DNA of 64,000 nucleotides from Rotaria sp. Silwood1. Lineage: Eukaryota > Rotifera > Eurotatoria > Philodinida > Philodinidae. Positions 1-13,477 of the stretch are shown in pieces (the first letter of the stretch is position 1; each line of letters begins with the position of its first letter). The notes below the pieces were generated by a model, which saw only the letters and a list, made by a program, of their open reading frames with translations, had not been told where the DNA came from and made no database searches. The position numbers and the translations under genes were made by a program. The DNA lies in the NCBI GenBank assembly GCA_905250075.1, contig CAJNOP010000311.1:162188-226187 (forward strand), read 5' to 3'.

Positions 1-597
1 GCACAATGATGAATATATTTACATTAGAAAAGTACATTTAAACATCTTTCAAAACACTAATGAGAATATATATTTTTTTTTGTTAATTTTTTATTCTAGA
101 AAACACAATATCAAATTGTCAATTATTTTTCACTTTATTTATCTTTCATTTTACTTCAAACAACATAACTATCTTCTTTATACGACTAGCTCCAATTACT
201 ACATATTAATTGCGACCTAAAATGAAGCTAATTTTGAAAAAAACGACGATTTTTTTCAAGTAAAATTTGAATTCTTTCAAAAATGTGAATATTTTTCAGT
301 TAACGAATTAAATCAATATTAGTTAATGCCAGAGTCCTGCAAGACAGCATAGATGAGATTTGGAACTCTAGCTAACGTGTAATGTTTTAACCTAGTTAAA
401 ATTTTTTTGTACACGAGCAGTTAGTTTACAATCATGTTGATGACTTTTACCATTGTAGTTTTAAAATCACATCATATTTTTTTCTTTTGAAGTAATAATA
501 CGAGAAGAAGTTTTACATGCTAAAATATATACGAACGAACTATTCTGATTTTCAAACTTTAGTATCAAATTGTTCTTTTAGTTTTTAATGTTGTTGA
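1..597. other. AT-rich non-coding DNA
   Basis: No reading frame with coding character on either strand. The stretch is AT-rich, with poly-A and poly-T runs, and ends at the TTAA that flanks the MITE beginning at 602. Confidence 0.5.
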
Positions 598-601
598 TTA
601 A

Positions 602-923
602 CCCTTTGAGGACGGGTGGGTGATATTTGTCCCACCTATTTTTCAGTACAGAAAATGTTTGTTCTATGTTAAACTGTTACAATCTTTAAGGTAAATAGGT
701 CATCTATCTGCCACCTGATGCAGGTCTTTTCTCTCTTTCTTCCTGCCATATAGAACTTCTCAGATGTCCTCCCTTCTTCCTGCTACTATATACTGACGCA
801 TGATTTCTCTTTCTCTTCTCTCAATGAATTATCATCAGGTTTCTATCTCATCATTTGAAGCCAAATACAACAGTCTGATTGAAGAACCATTTTTCGATTG
901 AAAAAAATTCCGTCCTCAAAGGG
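602..923. mobile_element. piggyBac-type MITE, 322 bp, flanked by TTAA
   Basis: The element starts CCCTTTGAGGACGG (602-615) and ends with its exact reverse complement (910-923), giving 14-bp perfect terminal inverted repeats. Both ends abut TTAA (598-601 and 924-927), the target duplicated by piggyBac-superfamily transposases. Just inside the left end GGTGGG and CCCACC form a second small inverted repeat. There is no ORF inside, so it is non-autonomous and would need a transposase from elsewhere. The perfect TIRs and intact TTAA pair suggest a fairly young insertion (inference). Confidence 0.85.
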
Positions 924-927
924 TTAA

Positions 928-1806
928 ATAAACTTGATATTCATTTGTTTAAATGACTTATTACTTTTATTTTCATCTTTGTGTATTTATCAATAAATAC
1001 ACAAGTCATGATACGATTCTGTAGTAACTAATTAGTCAAAAAAAGTGATCGTTATTTTGAAAATACAATAAAAAGAAAGCAAAACTAATCTTTTACTCAT
1101 TATGAAAAGCAGTTATTTCTCATGAATTAGTTAGATTTTTAAATTACAACTAAACAATTACGACTTCAATCCAAAGAATTAATATCCTATCGTTATAATA
1201 GCTCGTGTAGAATAAATTGATCGAGGATGCATTTTGTTTTTTAAATCCTGTTTTCTGAATTATTAATAAATTAGTTGTTAACATTCATTATTTTCAATAT
1301 TATTTAACTAATTGAAAATATTTCATTCATTAATAGATACATTAATAAAATGAAATCTTTTATTTTTCATCTATTATATAATGTTCAATATTTTAAAATG
1401 ATTACAACGACGAACATAATTTTTCTTTTTTTTTCTCTCAATAATTATTCACTTTTTTTTTTCTTTTCTTTATTGTGCGTCATCTGTCTCAACACATTTC
1501 TCATCTTATTTTTTAGTCTCATCTGGTGCTTCATATAATTCTGTATAAACAAAAATGAGAACCAACAATCGACAGGAAACAACGAATCCTATCAAATAGA
1601 TGTGTCTTGTGTTTGTAATTGTAGAGAATACAAGAAAATTGATCTCATCATTATTATCAGTATTTCTAATCAAGGTCATTATTAATTTTCTAGATCAATT
1701 ATCAATAATATTATCGTACAATGTTTTTCATTTGATTTTTATATGGATAGTCAATATAGTTTTGATTATATATTACAAAATCAAAAGTCTCGTTTCTATA
1801 TCGATT
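928..1806. other. Intergenic / putative 5' region of the channel gene
   Basis: Very AT-rich with no convincing coding region. Open frames at 1350-1538 and 1600-1806 are low-complexity Phe/Leu/Ile translations of T-rich DNA. The second is in frame with the channel gene, so a longer N-terminus cannot be ruled out, but its composition is unlike a real exon. Confidence 0.4.
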
Positions 1807-4270
1807 ATGTCTAATACAATACGATCCGATTCTTATTCAGAATCAGTTAAACAAGGAATTCATTCATTAGCTACATTACCAATAACATCGAATAGACGAG
1901 CAAAAACAATCGATAATATTCATCGACAATCGATTTATTATCAACCTGTTAATGAATTATCTTCAAGTACGAGATCTATTGGTAGATCAACGAGTATGTG
2001 ATTACATATTATAAAAAAAAACGAAGAAGAAGACTGTTGTTTTTTCCATATGTTCATGAAAAATAATAAAATATAAATCTATATTGAAGTTGTCATCATT
2101 TTATTTAGAAGATCTATAAATACTTATTTACTATCCTTTCTCTTGATATGTGTCTTAGTAATAAAAATAATTCTTCATTATAATCTATTCTCGGATCTTA
2201 TAAATGACAAATCATATTAAAATACTCTATGATTGGATTGACATTAATAAAAAAATAATGAGAAAAATCTTTACTTTCTATTTTTGACTTTTATCGCTCG
2301 ATTATTATTAGTTCAATAAATATTTCAAGTTTATTTTATAGTGATGACTACATCATTAACTCATCCAAATTTTCAAATAGAACGACAAAAAGAAAAACCA
2401 AATTCTAAATTATTAAATCCTTCATTCAATATAAAACCACCACGTGAAGTTTCTCTTCGTGTTAAATTTATTCGTCTTGGTGAAGTAAGTTTATATTCTT
2501 TGTTTTATCATTTATTTTCTATTAATAAAAAAAAAAAAAAACAAAAACTAAATAAATAAATAACAAAGGTAATTACATTAGAAGAAAAATTTTATGCTGA
2601 AGTTGTTATTGAAGCACGATGGTTATATGATCCTGATGCAGCTGAATGGAATCCAAATCTTTATGTTAAAAATGCACTTGGTGATGTTAAACAAGAAGTT
2701 GCTAGTGAATTAGTTGATCATTTAGATGAACCTATTCATATAAATAAAAAAAAATATGATAATATTTATGTATGGGAAATACGTAAAGTTGTTGGTACAT
2801 TTTGGGAAAAACTTGAATTAAATAGTTTTCCAGTTGATGTTCAACAACTTTCACTTCAAATTGTTACACGATGTCCAATAGAAGAATGTATTTTAGTTGA
2901 AAATCGTTGTCAACCATGTATGGTTAATCGAGAAGCTTTTTTAGGTAATTTAAATAATAAATGATAAAAATATTATAGAATAATTTTATTTATTTAGCAC
3001 AACAAGAATGGTTTCTTTATGAAAATATTGAAACACGTTCGACAATAACAATGGAAGATTTTAGTTTTCGACCTATTCGTCAATCAACATATATTGGTAG
3101 ATTTTATTGAATTAAAAAGTTTTTTTTTTGTTTTAATGCTTGAGCAGTTTCATTAGTTAGCGACACGACTTTTTAAAATTAAAAAAAAAAATGAGTATCT
3201 TTAAATTTTTTTATGTAATATATGTATTTAGAGTCTTTTTTTTCGCTGAGTTATGATTGAAAAATCAACATTAGTGACATGAAAGAAAGAAGAACGTAGG
3301 TTTTCATTGTGTTCATTTGCATTTACAAATACTGCAAGTTCAATCAGAATTATCAAAAATTAAATAGCGTATTTTATAAAGTACTCTTTAGATTACAAAA
3401 TCTCTACGCAAAGTTTTTTCTTGAACATATTTAAGTTCTTTTTAAAAATTGAATTTATTCATTTTTAGTAATGTGTGCGAGTACGAAAAACCCATGAGTG
3501 AGACGTTTAAACACCAATTTTAAATAGTACAAAACATTATTGAAGATCTCGAGATCATAGTAAAACAAAAATAACTCATTTTGAGTTATAAGGCGTCCAA
3601 ATCAACTCGATGATGTTCATGTCCTATATTTACCACTTGTGCTCATATATATATTTTTTTTTAAATTTTTTAGTAACATGTTGTGTTGCTCGTCGACCGG
3701 GTTATTTCTATTGGAATGTTTATTTACTTATTTTTCTTATTACATTCATTGCACTAACTGTCTATGGTGTTGCACCTGAATATCCACATAGTCGTCTTCA
3801 GATTACTTGTTTGTTTATTTATTTAATTCTATTATTTAATGACAATATTTTATTTTAATCTAGGTACACTTTTACTTACGTCAATTATGTTTCGTTGGTC
3901 AGTATCACGTCTTCTTCCACCTGTATCTTATTTAACATTATTAGATAAATATACACTTATATCATTAGTATTTATATCTCTTAATTCAATATGGCATTCA
4001 ATAATTGGTTTTCTTATACGACGTATGGATATATCAAAAACAATTGATTATTATGTACTTATTATATTTACAATAGTTTTTATTGTATATCATTGTTTAA
4101 TGGTATTCTCATTATATCAAGCATTACGTCGTCGTCAAATAATGCTTGAAAGTGATCGTAAATATGCATCGAAATTAGCTGGTATGTTTGAAACATTTGT
4201 ACAAGGTCATCATGCTGTACAACATTTTAAAGATAGACAAAATTCAAGTCATACATCTTTATTTGTTTAA
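1807..4270 (+). CDS. Pentameric ligand-gated ion channel-like protein (Cys-loop-less)
   Basis: Proposed exons 1807-1993, 2342-2484, 2569-2944, 2998-3096, 3674-3808, 3864-4270; all junctions are GT-AG and keep frame, giving about 448 aa. Residues ~110-275 resemble a neurotransmitter-gated channel ligand-binding domain, with the family signature FPVDVQQLSLQI. The membrane half has M1 (RPGYFYWNVYLLIF), a pore-lining M2 leading into LPPVSYLTLLDKY, then M3 and M4. The M2-M3 loop pattern LPxxxYxTxxD is shared with prokaryotic GLIC/ELIC channels. No Cys precedes FPVD at the place that closes a classical Cys-loop, and no signal peptide is obvious: the N-terminus is a polar Ser/Thr/Arg-rich tail. Expected at the plasma membrane as a homo- or hetero-pentamer; ligand and ion selectivity cannot be read. 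It ends 82 bp from the convergent LRWD1 gene. The exact start is uncertain (upstream ATG at 1600 in frame). Confidence 0.75.
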
Positions 4271-4352
4271 TAATATATATTACTATCTTTTCTTTTTTTT
4301 TTCTATTGAACAAAAAAAAAAAATAAGTTACATCGAAATAAATATATTTGTA

Positions 4353-7016
4353 TTATTGTCGTTTATGTATACATATAAGATTATTATTTGTAGTTAAACA
4401 TAAATAATGTTCATTTAGACTAGTCGATAATATATTGAATGATTCAGAAGTTTCATTTTGTTCACATAAAATTTTAAATTGTTTATTTTTAAAAATTGAC
4501 TTTTTTGTTTTATATGTTTGAATTTGATGATAAAAAAATGAATTATCATTACTACCAACAATACATTCAAATGATTCATTCGTATTGTTTTTTTTATTAT
4601 TCATTGAAAATGTAGATATTCTTGTTGAAATTTTTCGAGAAGGATTTGATAATAAGAATAAAATATGTAATTGTTGATCTTTAAGTGATTGTTGAAGATC
4701 AAAACAACAAATTTGATCAAGACCAAGAATATTCATAGCAATTAAATAAGTTGAACTATTAATTAAACAAAATGATTCAATATGTTCACTTATAGTCCAT
4801 ATTGATTTAGGAAATGCAAGTTGAATAGGTAATTGTTCTTGTTTATCTTGATATTTAATAATAAAAAGTCCTGATGTTGTACCAACAAGAAGAACAATAT
4901 TATCTTTTGATAATGGACAAAAAAGTAAATCAGTTATATTAATAAGTGGACCATAACCACTATAAAGATTATAGATATGTGTAATTGGAACTTTATTAAT
5001 AAACATAGATGAATCAACATAATCAAATTGTGCAGTTGGTTTGTTTTGTTTACGTATAAAAGATTGAAGTCGATCGATATATGATCGAATATTAATAAAA
5101 CGAACAATATGATATGAACCAACGACTAATGTATATGGATTACATGAATGCCAAGTTAAACAACTAATTGAAGAAGCCTAAGAATACGAAAAAGAAAATT
5201 TCAAGAGAATCTTTAATCGTATTAAACTATGCAAAACTTGTGAAAACTGCAAAAATTCGCAACGAATGTTATTCAGACACCTATGATTATTTTTATTCTT
5301 ACTTGTAAAAAATATTTTATCATTAAAAATCAAACTAACCATCAATGGCTGTATTTCTATAGCAGTATCTGATATGTGTCAAATTTTTGTGGTGTCTAGT
5401 ATCGACTGATTTTCTCTTTCTCTATTTTCTTTCTTTCATTTTGGTACTTAGAAATAAAGAATGTGTCCTTGACATTTTGTTTTTATTCGACAGTTGTGAC
5501 AACAAGGTTATGCGATAGAATTTTTATTCTGAATAGAATCTGCGACATTTATATCATTAATACTATAGTTTCGGAAATATCAAACATGAAACTGTTCAGA
5601 ATCTCGAAGACTGAGTTAAAATTAGTTTTATATTTTTCATCAGTGTTGTTGTAGATGTTATATGTAAAAAAGAAATAAAATAAAAAAACTTTTGTACAAC
5701 TTAACATGAGTTATAAAACGAACAGCTTGAGATTATTCTGTTATTTCTAATATTGTTAGTAAAGATAAGAATTTCTGTAGAAACTTGTAGAATTCAAAAA
5801 AATATATATATATTTCAAAACTATCAATGATCATTTGTTTTTTTTTGTCAAGTTCTTCGAACTAAAAAAAAATCATATTTAAATAACTTACAGACAATTC
5901 AATATGTCCGAACATAAGATTCCATTTTTGTGATATAAGATACACATGTCCATTGCTTGATCCAACAGCTAATACTTTTAAATTTTCATTTAAATTTTCA
6001 ATTTCAATCCAACATAAACATGAAAAATATTCTGCATTTGTTTTTCTATTTTTATCTTTTATTTTTCGACTAGGTAGCATTACTGTCGAAAGTAATAGAT
6101 CAACTTCAAATAGATGTGTTATTTCACATGTATCACAATTAATAAAACATACTTTTTGACCACCACATGTTGCTAATATATTATTTGATGTATTTGGTTC
6201 AAATGCACACATACATACAGATATTGTTGATAAATCATCATTAGATTTATGATGACAACGAAGAAATTTTAATGGTTCAAAAAATATTTTTGATTTCTCA
6301 TTGATATTAATTGATTGATTAAAATCATCAGTTAAATATGTTTTCAAACTTCGTTTTGATTGAGAATAAAATTCATTCATCTTTTTTTCAATTAAATAAT
6401 TTCCTAATAATGATAAATGAAATTGAGAAAATATGTTTTCTTTTTCGATAAGTGTTATTATTGATTGATGAAAATCATTTAGTAAGTTTTGTGGTATTTG
6501 ATCATCTTTTTTATGTTTATCATAATGTAATAACGACCATAAATGATCAATATTTGTTTCAATTAATAATAATAATTGATCAAGTTTTAATTGATCATTA
6601 TGAATTTGTTCTTGATTTGAATCAATTAAATGTTCTATTGTTGGACAAATATATAATGATAAAAATCTTTCATTATTTCGAAGAATATTATTTGTTATAT
6701 CTAAAGTTTTTAAATATTTAAAATCTTTAAGAAATAAAAGTGTTTCTAATTTATTATGACTTAAATTTAAATATTCAATGAAATTTTGAGATAATTTTGA
6801 CCAATCTGGATTAATTGATATTATTTGATTATAAGATAAATCAAGAGATTTTAATTTAGGAAATTGTTCAAATGAAAATGAATCGATATTTATTAATTGT
6901 AAATTTGATAAATTTAATTCTGTTAATTGATCATAACAAGATAAAATTGGTAAACATTTACACGATGTTATTAATGATAAATAGTCGTTTTCAGAATGAT
7001 GATTCGATGATATCAT
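4353..7016 (-). CDS. LRWD1: LRWD1-like protein (leucine-rich repeats + WD repeats)
   Basis: Two exons, 7016-5892 and 5177-4353, phase 0, giving about 649 aa, close to vertebrate LRWD1/ORCA (647 aa, from memory). Residues ~28-120 form four or five LRRs (LTELNLSNLQL, LKSLDLSYNQI, IEYLNLSHNKL, LKTLDITNN). After a variable linker, residues ~255-640 form WD-type beta-propeller blades (NILATCGGQKVCFINCD, LAVGSSNGHVYLIS, ISCLTWHSCNPYTLVVGSYH). In vertebrates the protein binds the origin recognition complex and repressive chromatin marks; a nuclear role here is inferred from family. The single 714-bp intron carries no recognisable gene. The start is the first in-frame ATG, 16 codons before the first LRR-like segment. 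Confidence 0.82.
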
Positions 7017-8906
7017 GATCTAGAATGATATAAAATTATTAGGAAAATTACAACAAAAATATGATGACTGATGGAAACAAATAAATATATTTATTTGATA
7101 GTAAAAAAAAAATTCCAGTACGATATAAATTATTTCATTAATAAATATTGCAGCTTCTTCTGTAATCTACAAAAATATTAAAAATATTGAATAAAATAAA
7201 ATTTACAATATCATTATGTTCATTGCAAATACTATAGAGAATATTCTAGAAAGAAAAGTTTAAAATATTTTGTTCTATTAAATTTGAAATTAAAAAAAAA
7301 AGATATTGCATCAATAAATTATTATATAAATAGTAAACTAGAGTTCAAGATAGACAAGGTTCAATTCACGAACAGATCAGTGCAGTTCTTACGTACGAAT
7401 TTCATTAAGAATCTAATCGTTTTGAAGTCGAGATAATATATAAACATGCAGCCTCTAATGAGTTATGAATGCCTCGGAAAAAGCTTGGGCTTTTAACCAA
7501 TCGCTGCCGACATATGGCATTTTGACAAGAGTTTTTAGCGGAACAACATAGTTTCTCTCATCCATACGAATAATTTATTATCAGATTCTTAGATCTTTTT
7601 GTCGATAACCACATCTAAGGAGAGAATCGATCAGAAGATGTTTATTTTTCATAACAAATCAATCCTAATCATGTCTATCTTTATGCTATATTTTAAATGA
7701 AAATTTGAAACTCAGTTTTTTCAGTATTTCTGAGGAAATGACGTTGTTCGGCTGAATATTACCGTACAAATAAACAATTTTTATCTTGCTCCAACTTTCA
7801 TAAAATACAATAATACAAAAAAAAAATATGATAAAGAATATCCTACAATTCGAATTGATTACTTATTAACATTTCAAGTTAATAATTTACTTTGTAAATA
7901 ATGAAAATGTACACTAGAAAAAAACAATAAACAACAATCTAAAGTCTCAATATTTTCTTATACCATTCAAACACATTCTGAATCAGATCTTGTACTTTTA
8001 CTCGATAATTAGATCAATTCTATAAAAAAAAAAAAACATTTACAAAAAGTTTTTCATCTAATTTTAGTCTTAATTGAAACTAAATAATTTGCATTTACGA
8101 AATAGTGTTAATCCTATTGTTTGTTGATAATTATTAGAATTTTTTTTTCATATCTATTTCCCAAATGATTCATTACTTTGTGTATGAAATCGATTGTTAA
8201 GAGAGTTGTTACAACGAGAATGACAAAAACAAGAAGCAAGTTCAGATGATTTTGTACATCGACCTAAAAATTTAATAAGAAAAACAAATATTAAGTTTGA
8301 AAAAGCATTTCTTTTTTTTTGCTATCTGATTGAATAATTAAATCTCGATGGTAAGATCATTGTTATGCATGCAAAATTATTTCTAAACAATTTTTATTAT
8401 GATCTCGAATTTTTTCTATTTGAAGAATTCATTTTGAAAAATTGAATCTTTAAGTACTATTATTAAATGAACGAAACAAAGACATAACTTTTATTTACAT
8501 CTAAATATTAAGAACTAAATGTTTCAAAAGAATGATTATACCGCCGCTATTAATGATTCATATTATATTTAAATTCACCTATTATGATTTTGTTTTTCTT
8601 TATCTTTACAGAGGGTGTTAGATGTTAGACATAGACAAAAATTAACAATAAAACATAAGTTTATGCTTACAAGTGGAAATCATCAATAAATTCATACATA
8701 AATCTTCCAAATAATCTATTAATGTTATTTACTATTGAATATTATTCGTCTAAAGCTGCACAAGTGCTATAGTTTTTTTTCATGATGAAATCAATACAAC
8801 TATCGTACTATATAACTTTTCATGATAAGAAAAAGAAGTATAACAAAAAAAAAATTTTTTTTTCTACATCATAAATCAAAAAATATTGATAGACATCTTT
8901 AATATT
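7017..8906. other. Intergenic, AT-rich
   Basis: About 1.9 kb between the 5' end of the LRWD1 gene and the 3' end of the kelch gene. No coding exon or recognisable repeat seen. It should hold the LRWD1 promoter, near 7017-7200, and the kelch 3' UTR, but no motif is distinct enough to call. Confidence 0.4.
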
Positions 8907-11900
8907 TCAAATAGTAATAATACAACTAGCTGTTCCAATGACATAATCATCAGAATGAGTAGATAGTGTAGTCCAAACATTTGTATTAATATCATAGCTT
9001 TCCATTGATCTTACAATATGATTTCGTTTTGAATTAACACCATACAACACAAAAATACGATTATCTATATATTATATAAAAATAAAAATCTTAAATTGAA
9101 TATTCAATAAATAAATCATACCAATAATTTCAGCACATAGATCATGACGTGCCTGTGTCATATGATCTAATGTTATCCATTTATCTTGATGAACATCATA
9201 TTTATCCAAAAGATTTAGACTTAACATTTTTCGATTGTCTATTTCATTATCATCATTTTTTTCAAGTTCAGTACAACCACCAATAGCATATAATGAATAT
9301 GAATTTGTAATCATCTGTCCATGACATCGAGCTATTGAAAGTGACTGTTTTTTTAACCAACTAATAGAAAAAAACAAAAGAACAGTAATCTTGTTGGCAT
9401 GCCGAAAAAAAAAATTCATAAAAGACAAACGTTTTTTTCTCAGAATCATAGACAATAACATTGGATAATGTTGGTTTTGATTTTGTAGTACCATAACCAC
9501 CAATAATAAAAAGTTTATTATGAAATGAACTTACAGAACAACCAAGACGAGGAGATCGTAGATGTTTAGCAAGTGTCCATATATTAGTTTCAGGATCATA
9601 ATATTCAACAGAACGAATTGGTCTATTACAATAATAATATTAATCTAATCTAAGATAGATTATTTATTTCTTACTTTCCATCTATTCCAAGTCCTCCAAC
9701 TACCCAAATTTTATTATTGAGTACTGCACATCCAAAATAAACACGTTGTTCTAACATTGATGATATCGATTGCCATTTATTTTGTTCATATGTTGTTAAT
9801 AATGATCGATCAATTGAATACATCCAATTTGTTAAAGCAATTTGTTCTTTTTCAAATGGATGTGACAATGAACCACCTGAATGTTATAAACTACATTTCA
9901 GTGAGTGTTTTAAAAACTGAAAATAATACGATCATTAATATTCATACATACCAAGCATATAAATTCGATTATTAAACCATATTAATTTATGATGATGTCG
10001 TTGATCAGGTAATCGTACAAATAATAACCATTGATCTTTTTCAATATTATAAGCAAATAGACCATTCTCTAATTATGATTTTATTTTTTGAAATTATTAA
10101 TGAATGAATAAATATGAAGAAAAAACAATAAAACCTAACCAGCATTTTGATTAATTGTCATTGTTTTATCTAAATGAAAACCACCACCAATAATAAGTAT
10201 TTTTGAAGATGAAAAGAAGAATGAATTTATAATTGATAAATAAAGTTGATTTTCTACATTAATAATTGATTCTAGATGAATACATTTAGATTTTGATAAT
10301 GAAAAATTTTCAGATTGATCAATTGCAAGATACACTGTAGAACTTGTAGATGGTAGATACTAAAATAAAAATATTTATGATACATAAGCTTCTTTTTCTT
10401 TTTTCTTCATTTCATCATGACTAGGAGCATTCATTTTCAATGACATAAAAATTGCATTTATTGTTAATTCGACTTTTTTTTTTGTATTTTTGTCGTAGTT
10501 ATTCTATCTATATGAAAATGGATATCTACTATGTTGGAAAATTTTTCTCAGATAGACTACGAACAAAGTTTACCATGCACATCTCTATTAAACATTTTCA
10601 AAGACCACTATATCGCGGATTGAAATCAGACCTTTTCATTTCCTGAATCGTGTTGATAGTGTCTAAGTCTTGTCCAAATGGAAAGTCATTGGAAAAACTG
10701 TAGATTTTGTATCTTTTACCAAACAAGAAATTATTTAAAATACTTGAGAAATGTTTTTTGTTTTCTACTGACTATTAGTTTTAATAGAATTTTTAGCAAG
10801 AAAATTTTGTTATTTATGATTTTATATCGTAAAGAATTAATTCTTACTTTAGTTTGTAATAAACTATCTCTTTGTTGTCGATTTTCGATTTGATTATTGT
10901 ATATATCACTAATGAACATAAATTAATAGATATATCAAAAAAAAACGAAACACAATTTTAAATCTACGTGAGTTTTTTTATTAACCATTGTTTAACAATT
11001 GGAATATGTAATATTTCATAATTTATTGCTAAAATTTCTTTTAATGATAAATAAGTTAAATTTTGCCAACGAATTTTATTTAATAATTCAAAAATAATAT
11101 CAGTATTTGATATATGATTACATGATAACCATTGTAATGTTCGATCTAATACATGAAATTCTTGTCGTTTTTCAATATTTACATCTGAAAGAATTTGTTT
11201 TAACATCCAATAAGTAATATCAATAAATTCTTTTGTATGAATACATTCATCCATAGATTGAATAAGAAATTTATGTGCTAAATAATAAACTTCTGAAAGA
11301 TCATGTTTACATGCTATATTTAATATTTGAAAAATTGTTCGTTTATTAATTTGAGAAAGATAAGTTATACATAAATCGATTACTTTTCGAATACCTAATT
11401 CTTTAGTACAAGTTAAAATATCATCAATATTACGTATTGTAAGTATTATATTATCTGTATAAAGATAATTGAGAATAAGTTGTAATGATTTATGAGTTGA
11501 ATGACGAAGATGTACACGAGTAACAAAATCACTTTTACGCTTGTTAAAAATTTGTCTAGATAAAAACTTTTATCATACACAATGTGTAACATATTCATAG
11601 GCTCCCACGTTATGTATGCATACAAAAAAAAAAATGTTTATTTTATTTAAAAAAATTATTCGATTATTGATATGTACACATCAGAGTAGCCAAGTACTAT
11701 CAGATGTTCTGATCTCTTCTTTGCTTTTTTTGCCGTTTAAGCCCCCCTCAAAAATTGATCTGAGCCCAGGAATGTTCAAATGACATGAAATTTTCAGGGT
11801 ATGTTGGGGCTGTTGTGGGAAAGCTATGGTAAAATTTTCAGTCCAATATCATGATGTTTGAGGAATATGCTAGGCAAACAAGGGTCAAAAATAGCTAATT

Positions 11901-13477
11901 TGGCAACCCAAATTTCTCTGTCTAGGTCCGTGTGATTTATTTAATATTTTTTTCTTGGAAAGAGCATATCAGGATGTAGGGCACCACAGAGTCCTTTTTT
12001 TTTGAAATTCTTACTTTTTAGACGGAAAAAGGACTAACAAGTTCAATGCCTCAAAAGAAAATGTCTAAAAATGGCGGCTTTTCCATAGAGATGTTTTCCT
12101 ATGTTGTTAAAAAAAAGCTTATTTTAAAAAAAAAGGGCTCTATGGTGTTCTGGGTCATGACGTGTTTTTTCAAACAAAACAAAATTTAAATATATTACAC
12201 GGATTTAGACTGAGAAAAATGGGTTGAACTTTCCAGATATCATGAACTGAGAAAAAAAACGAAAAGGATTTTCGGTTTTTTTCAAAAATGGCTTATTTTT
12301 TGACAAAAACGGGGTATCGAGCAAAAATTTTTGTCGATTATGAAAGACCAGATCACGGACTATCTTTCCCTGCATTTATCTCAATTTCGATCATTCTGAT
12401 GCAAAGTGACTGTTTTTGAAGGGGAGAGGCCTTAATCAAACTTTCATCTTTAACATTTCATTGTAATACTGTTTTCGATATTTAAAATAATGCATCTCTA
12501 CTGCTAGTCACAGAAAGTAAGAAATATCTCATTTATTTTTCTAAGTGTCGCTCTACTGACGTTTTCTCTGACAACAATCATTTTCACCTTTAAAAGACGT
12601 ATGCTCGATGAGTTTTTCTCGACGTCGTGCTTTCTATTAGTCTTTGCACGTTTTAATTGCAACTCAAGGTGCTCTTTCTAATTATGCTATGGAACTTGCA
12701 ATATAAGTTAAAATTGCATTTGTAAACGAAAGTTTTCTCAATAAGTTCCTTACATCACAAAGAAGTTCACAAGTATTTGCAGATCAAAGTCTTTTCAATA
12801 TCGTTCCTCATGATATAATTTTCAATTTTAATAAAATTATTCCGAGAGAGAGCACGTCCAATTTCTTAGTTTTTAATGAATATAGATCTAAATAGAAGTA
12901 TTTTTTTTTGTAAAGCAGACATATAATTATGTTACAATCTGTTTTCAATTTTTGTCTTCAAATGCATATTTTTGTACATATACATAATGTAGTTGCTTAT
13001 AATTATGTTCTACTTTGTATTAATTCGTAATAATAAATCTTACTTAAATTTATGACTAGATGCTGCTAGCACTAATCGATGTGCTAAATATTCACTACCT
13101 TGTACAATAAGTAATAGATCACAAAATTGTGAAGATCTCCACATTTGTTCAAGAATTTTTTTTGATAGAACATTTTTATTTAAATCAAAAAATTTTTTTA
13201 TTAAATTTCTTTCAAATAAATAATAATTTTGTGTTAATTTAATTGTTGATAAAAGATTATGTTTTTGATTTTTTACAATATTTAAATGTTGATATATATT
13301 TAAAATATTTTTTGATTGAATTGAATGAAGAAATTTTTCTTTTAAATTAATTATACTATATGAAACTCGAAAAGGTTGAAAATGTATATAAGATAATTGT
13401 TGTGAAGAATCAATAGAATATGATAAACGATTAATATTTATATTTAAATTCGTACTATTATTATTATTATTAATCAT
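8907..13477 (-). CDS. Kelch-like protein (BTB-BACK-kelch), putative Cullin-3 adaptor
   Basis: Nine exons on the minus strand: 13477-13044, 11555-10968, 10908-10848, 10359-10140, 10068-9952, 9876-9675, 9622-9431, 9360-9122, 9064-8907. Every junction keeps frame, giving about 736 aa. After an Asn-rich N-terminal tail (~110 aa) comes a BTB domain (SSQFCDLLLIVQGSEYLAHR, then KSLQLILNYLYTDNI), a BACK domain, and a kelch propeller with blades such as KILIIGGGFH, KIWVVGGLGI, KLFIIGGYGT, YAIGGCTE and RIFVLYGVNS followed by YDxxxxxW. KLHL proteins recruit substrates to Cullin-3 ubiquitin ligases; the substrate is unknown. The BTB domain is split by a 1.49-kb intron (11556-13043) holding a TIR-like repeat; most other introns are 50-80 bp. 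The exon 7 donor (GTTTGTC) is weak. The start lies 85 bp after the stop of the upstream EF-hand gene. Confidence 0.85.
11738..12435. mobile_element. Probable TIR-type non-autonomous element in the kelch intron
   Basis: This ~700-bp block is visibly richer in G and C than the intron around it and has no gene. The left end reads TTTAAGCCCCCCTCAAAAA. The reverse complement of the right end reads TTAAGGCCTCTCCCC then TTCAAAAA, an imperfect inverted match. Such composition and ends suggest an old DNA-transposon derivative, but no clear target-site duplication was found and boundaries are approximate. Confidence 0.4.

Noticed and set aside
1600..1806. In-frame hydrophobic N-terminal extension of the channel gene
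   Set aside because: Reads like translated T-rich intergenic DNA, and the polar start at 1807 fits the downstream codon use better; left as an uncertainty.
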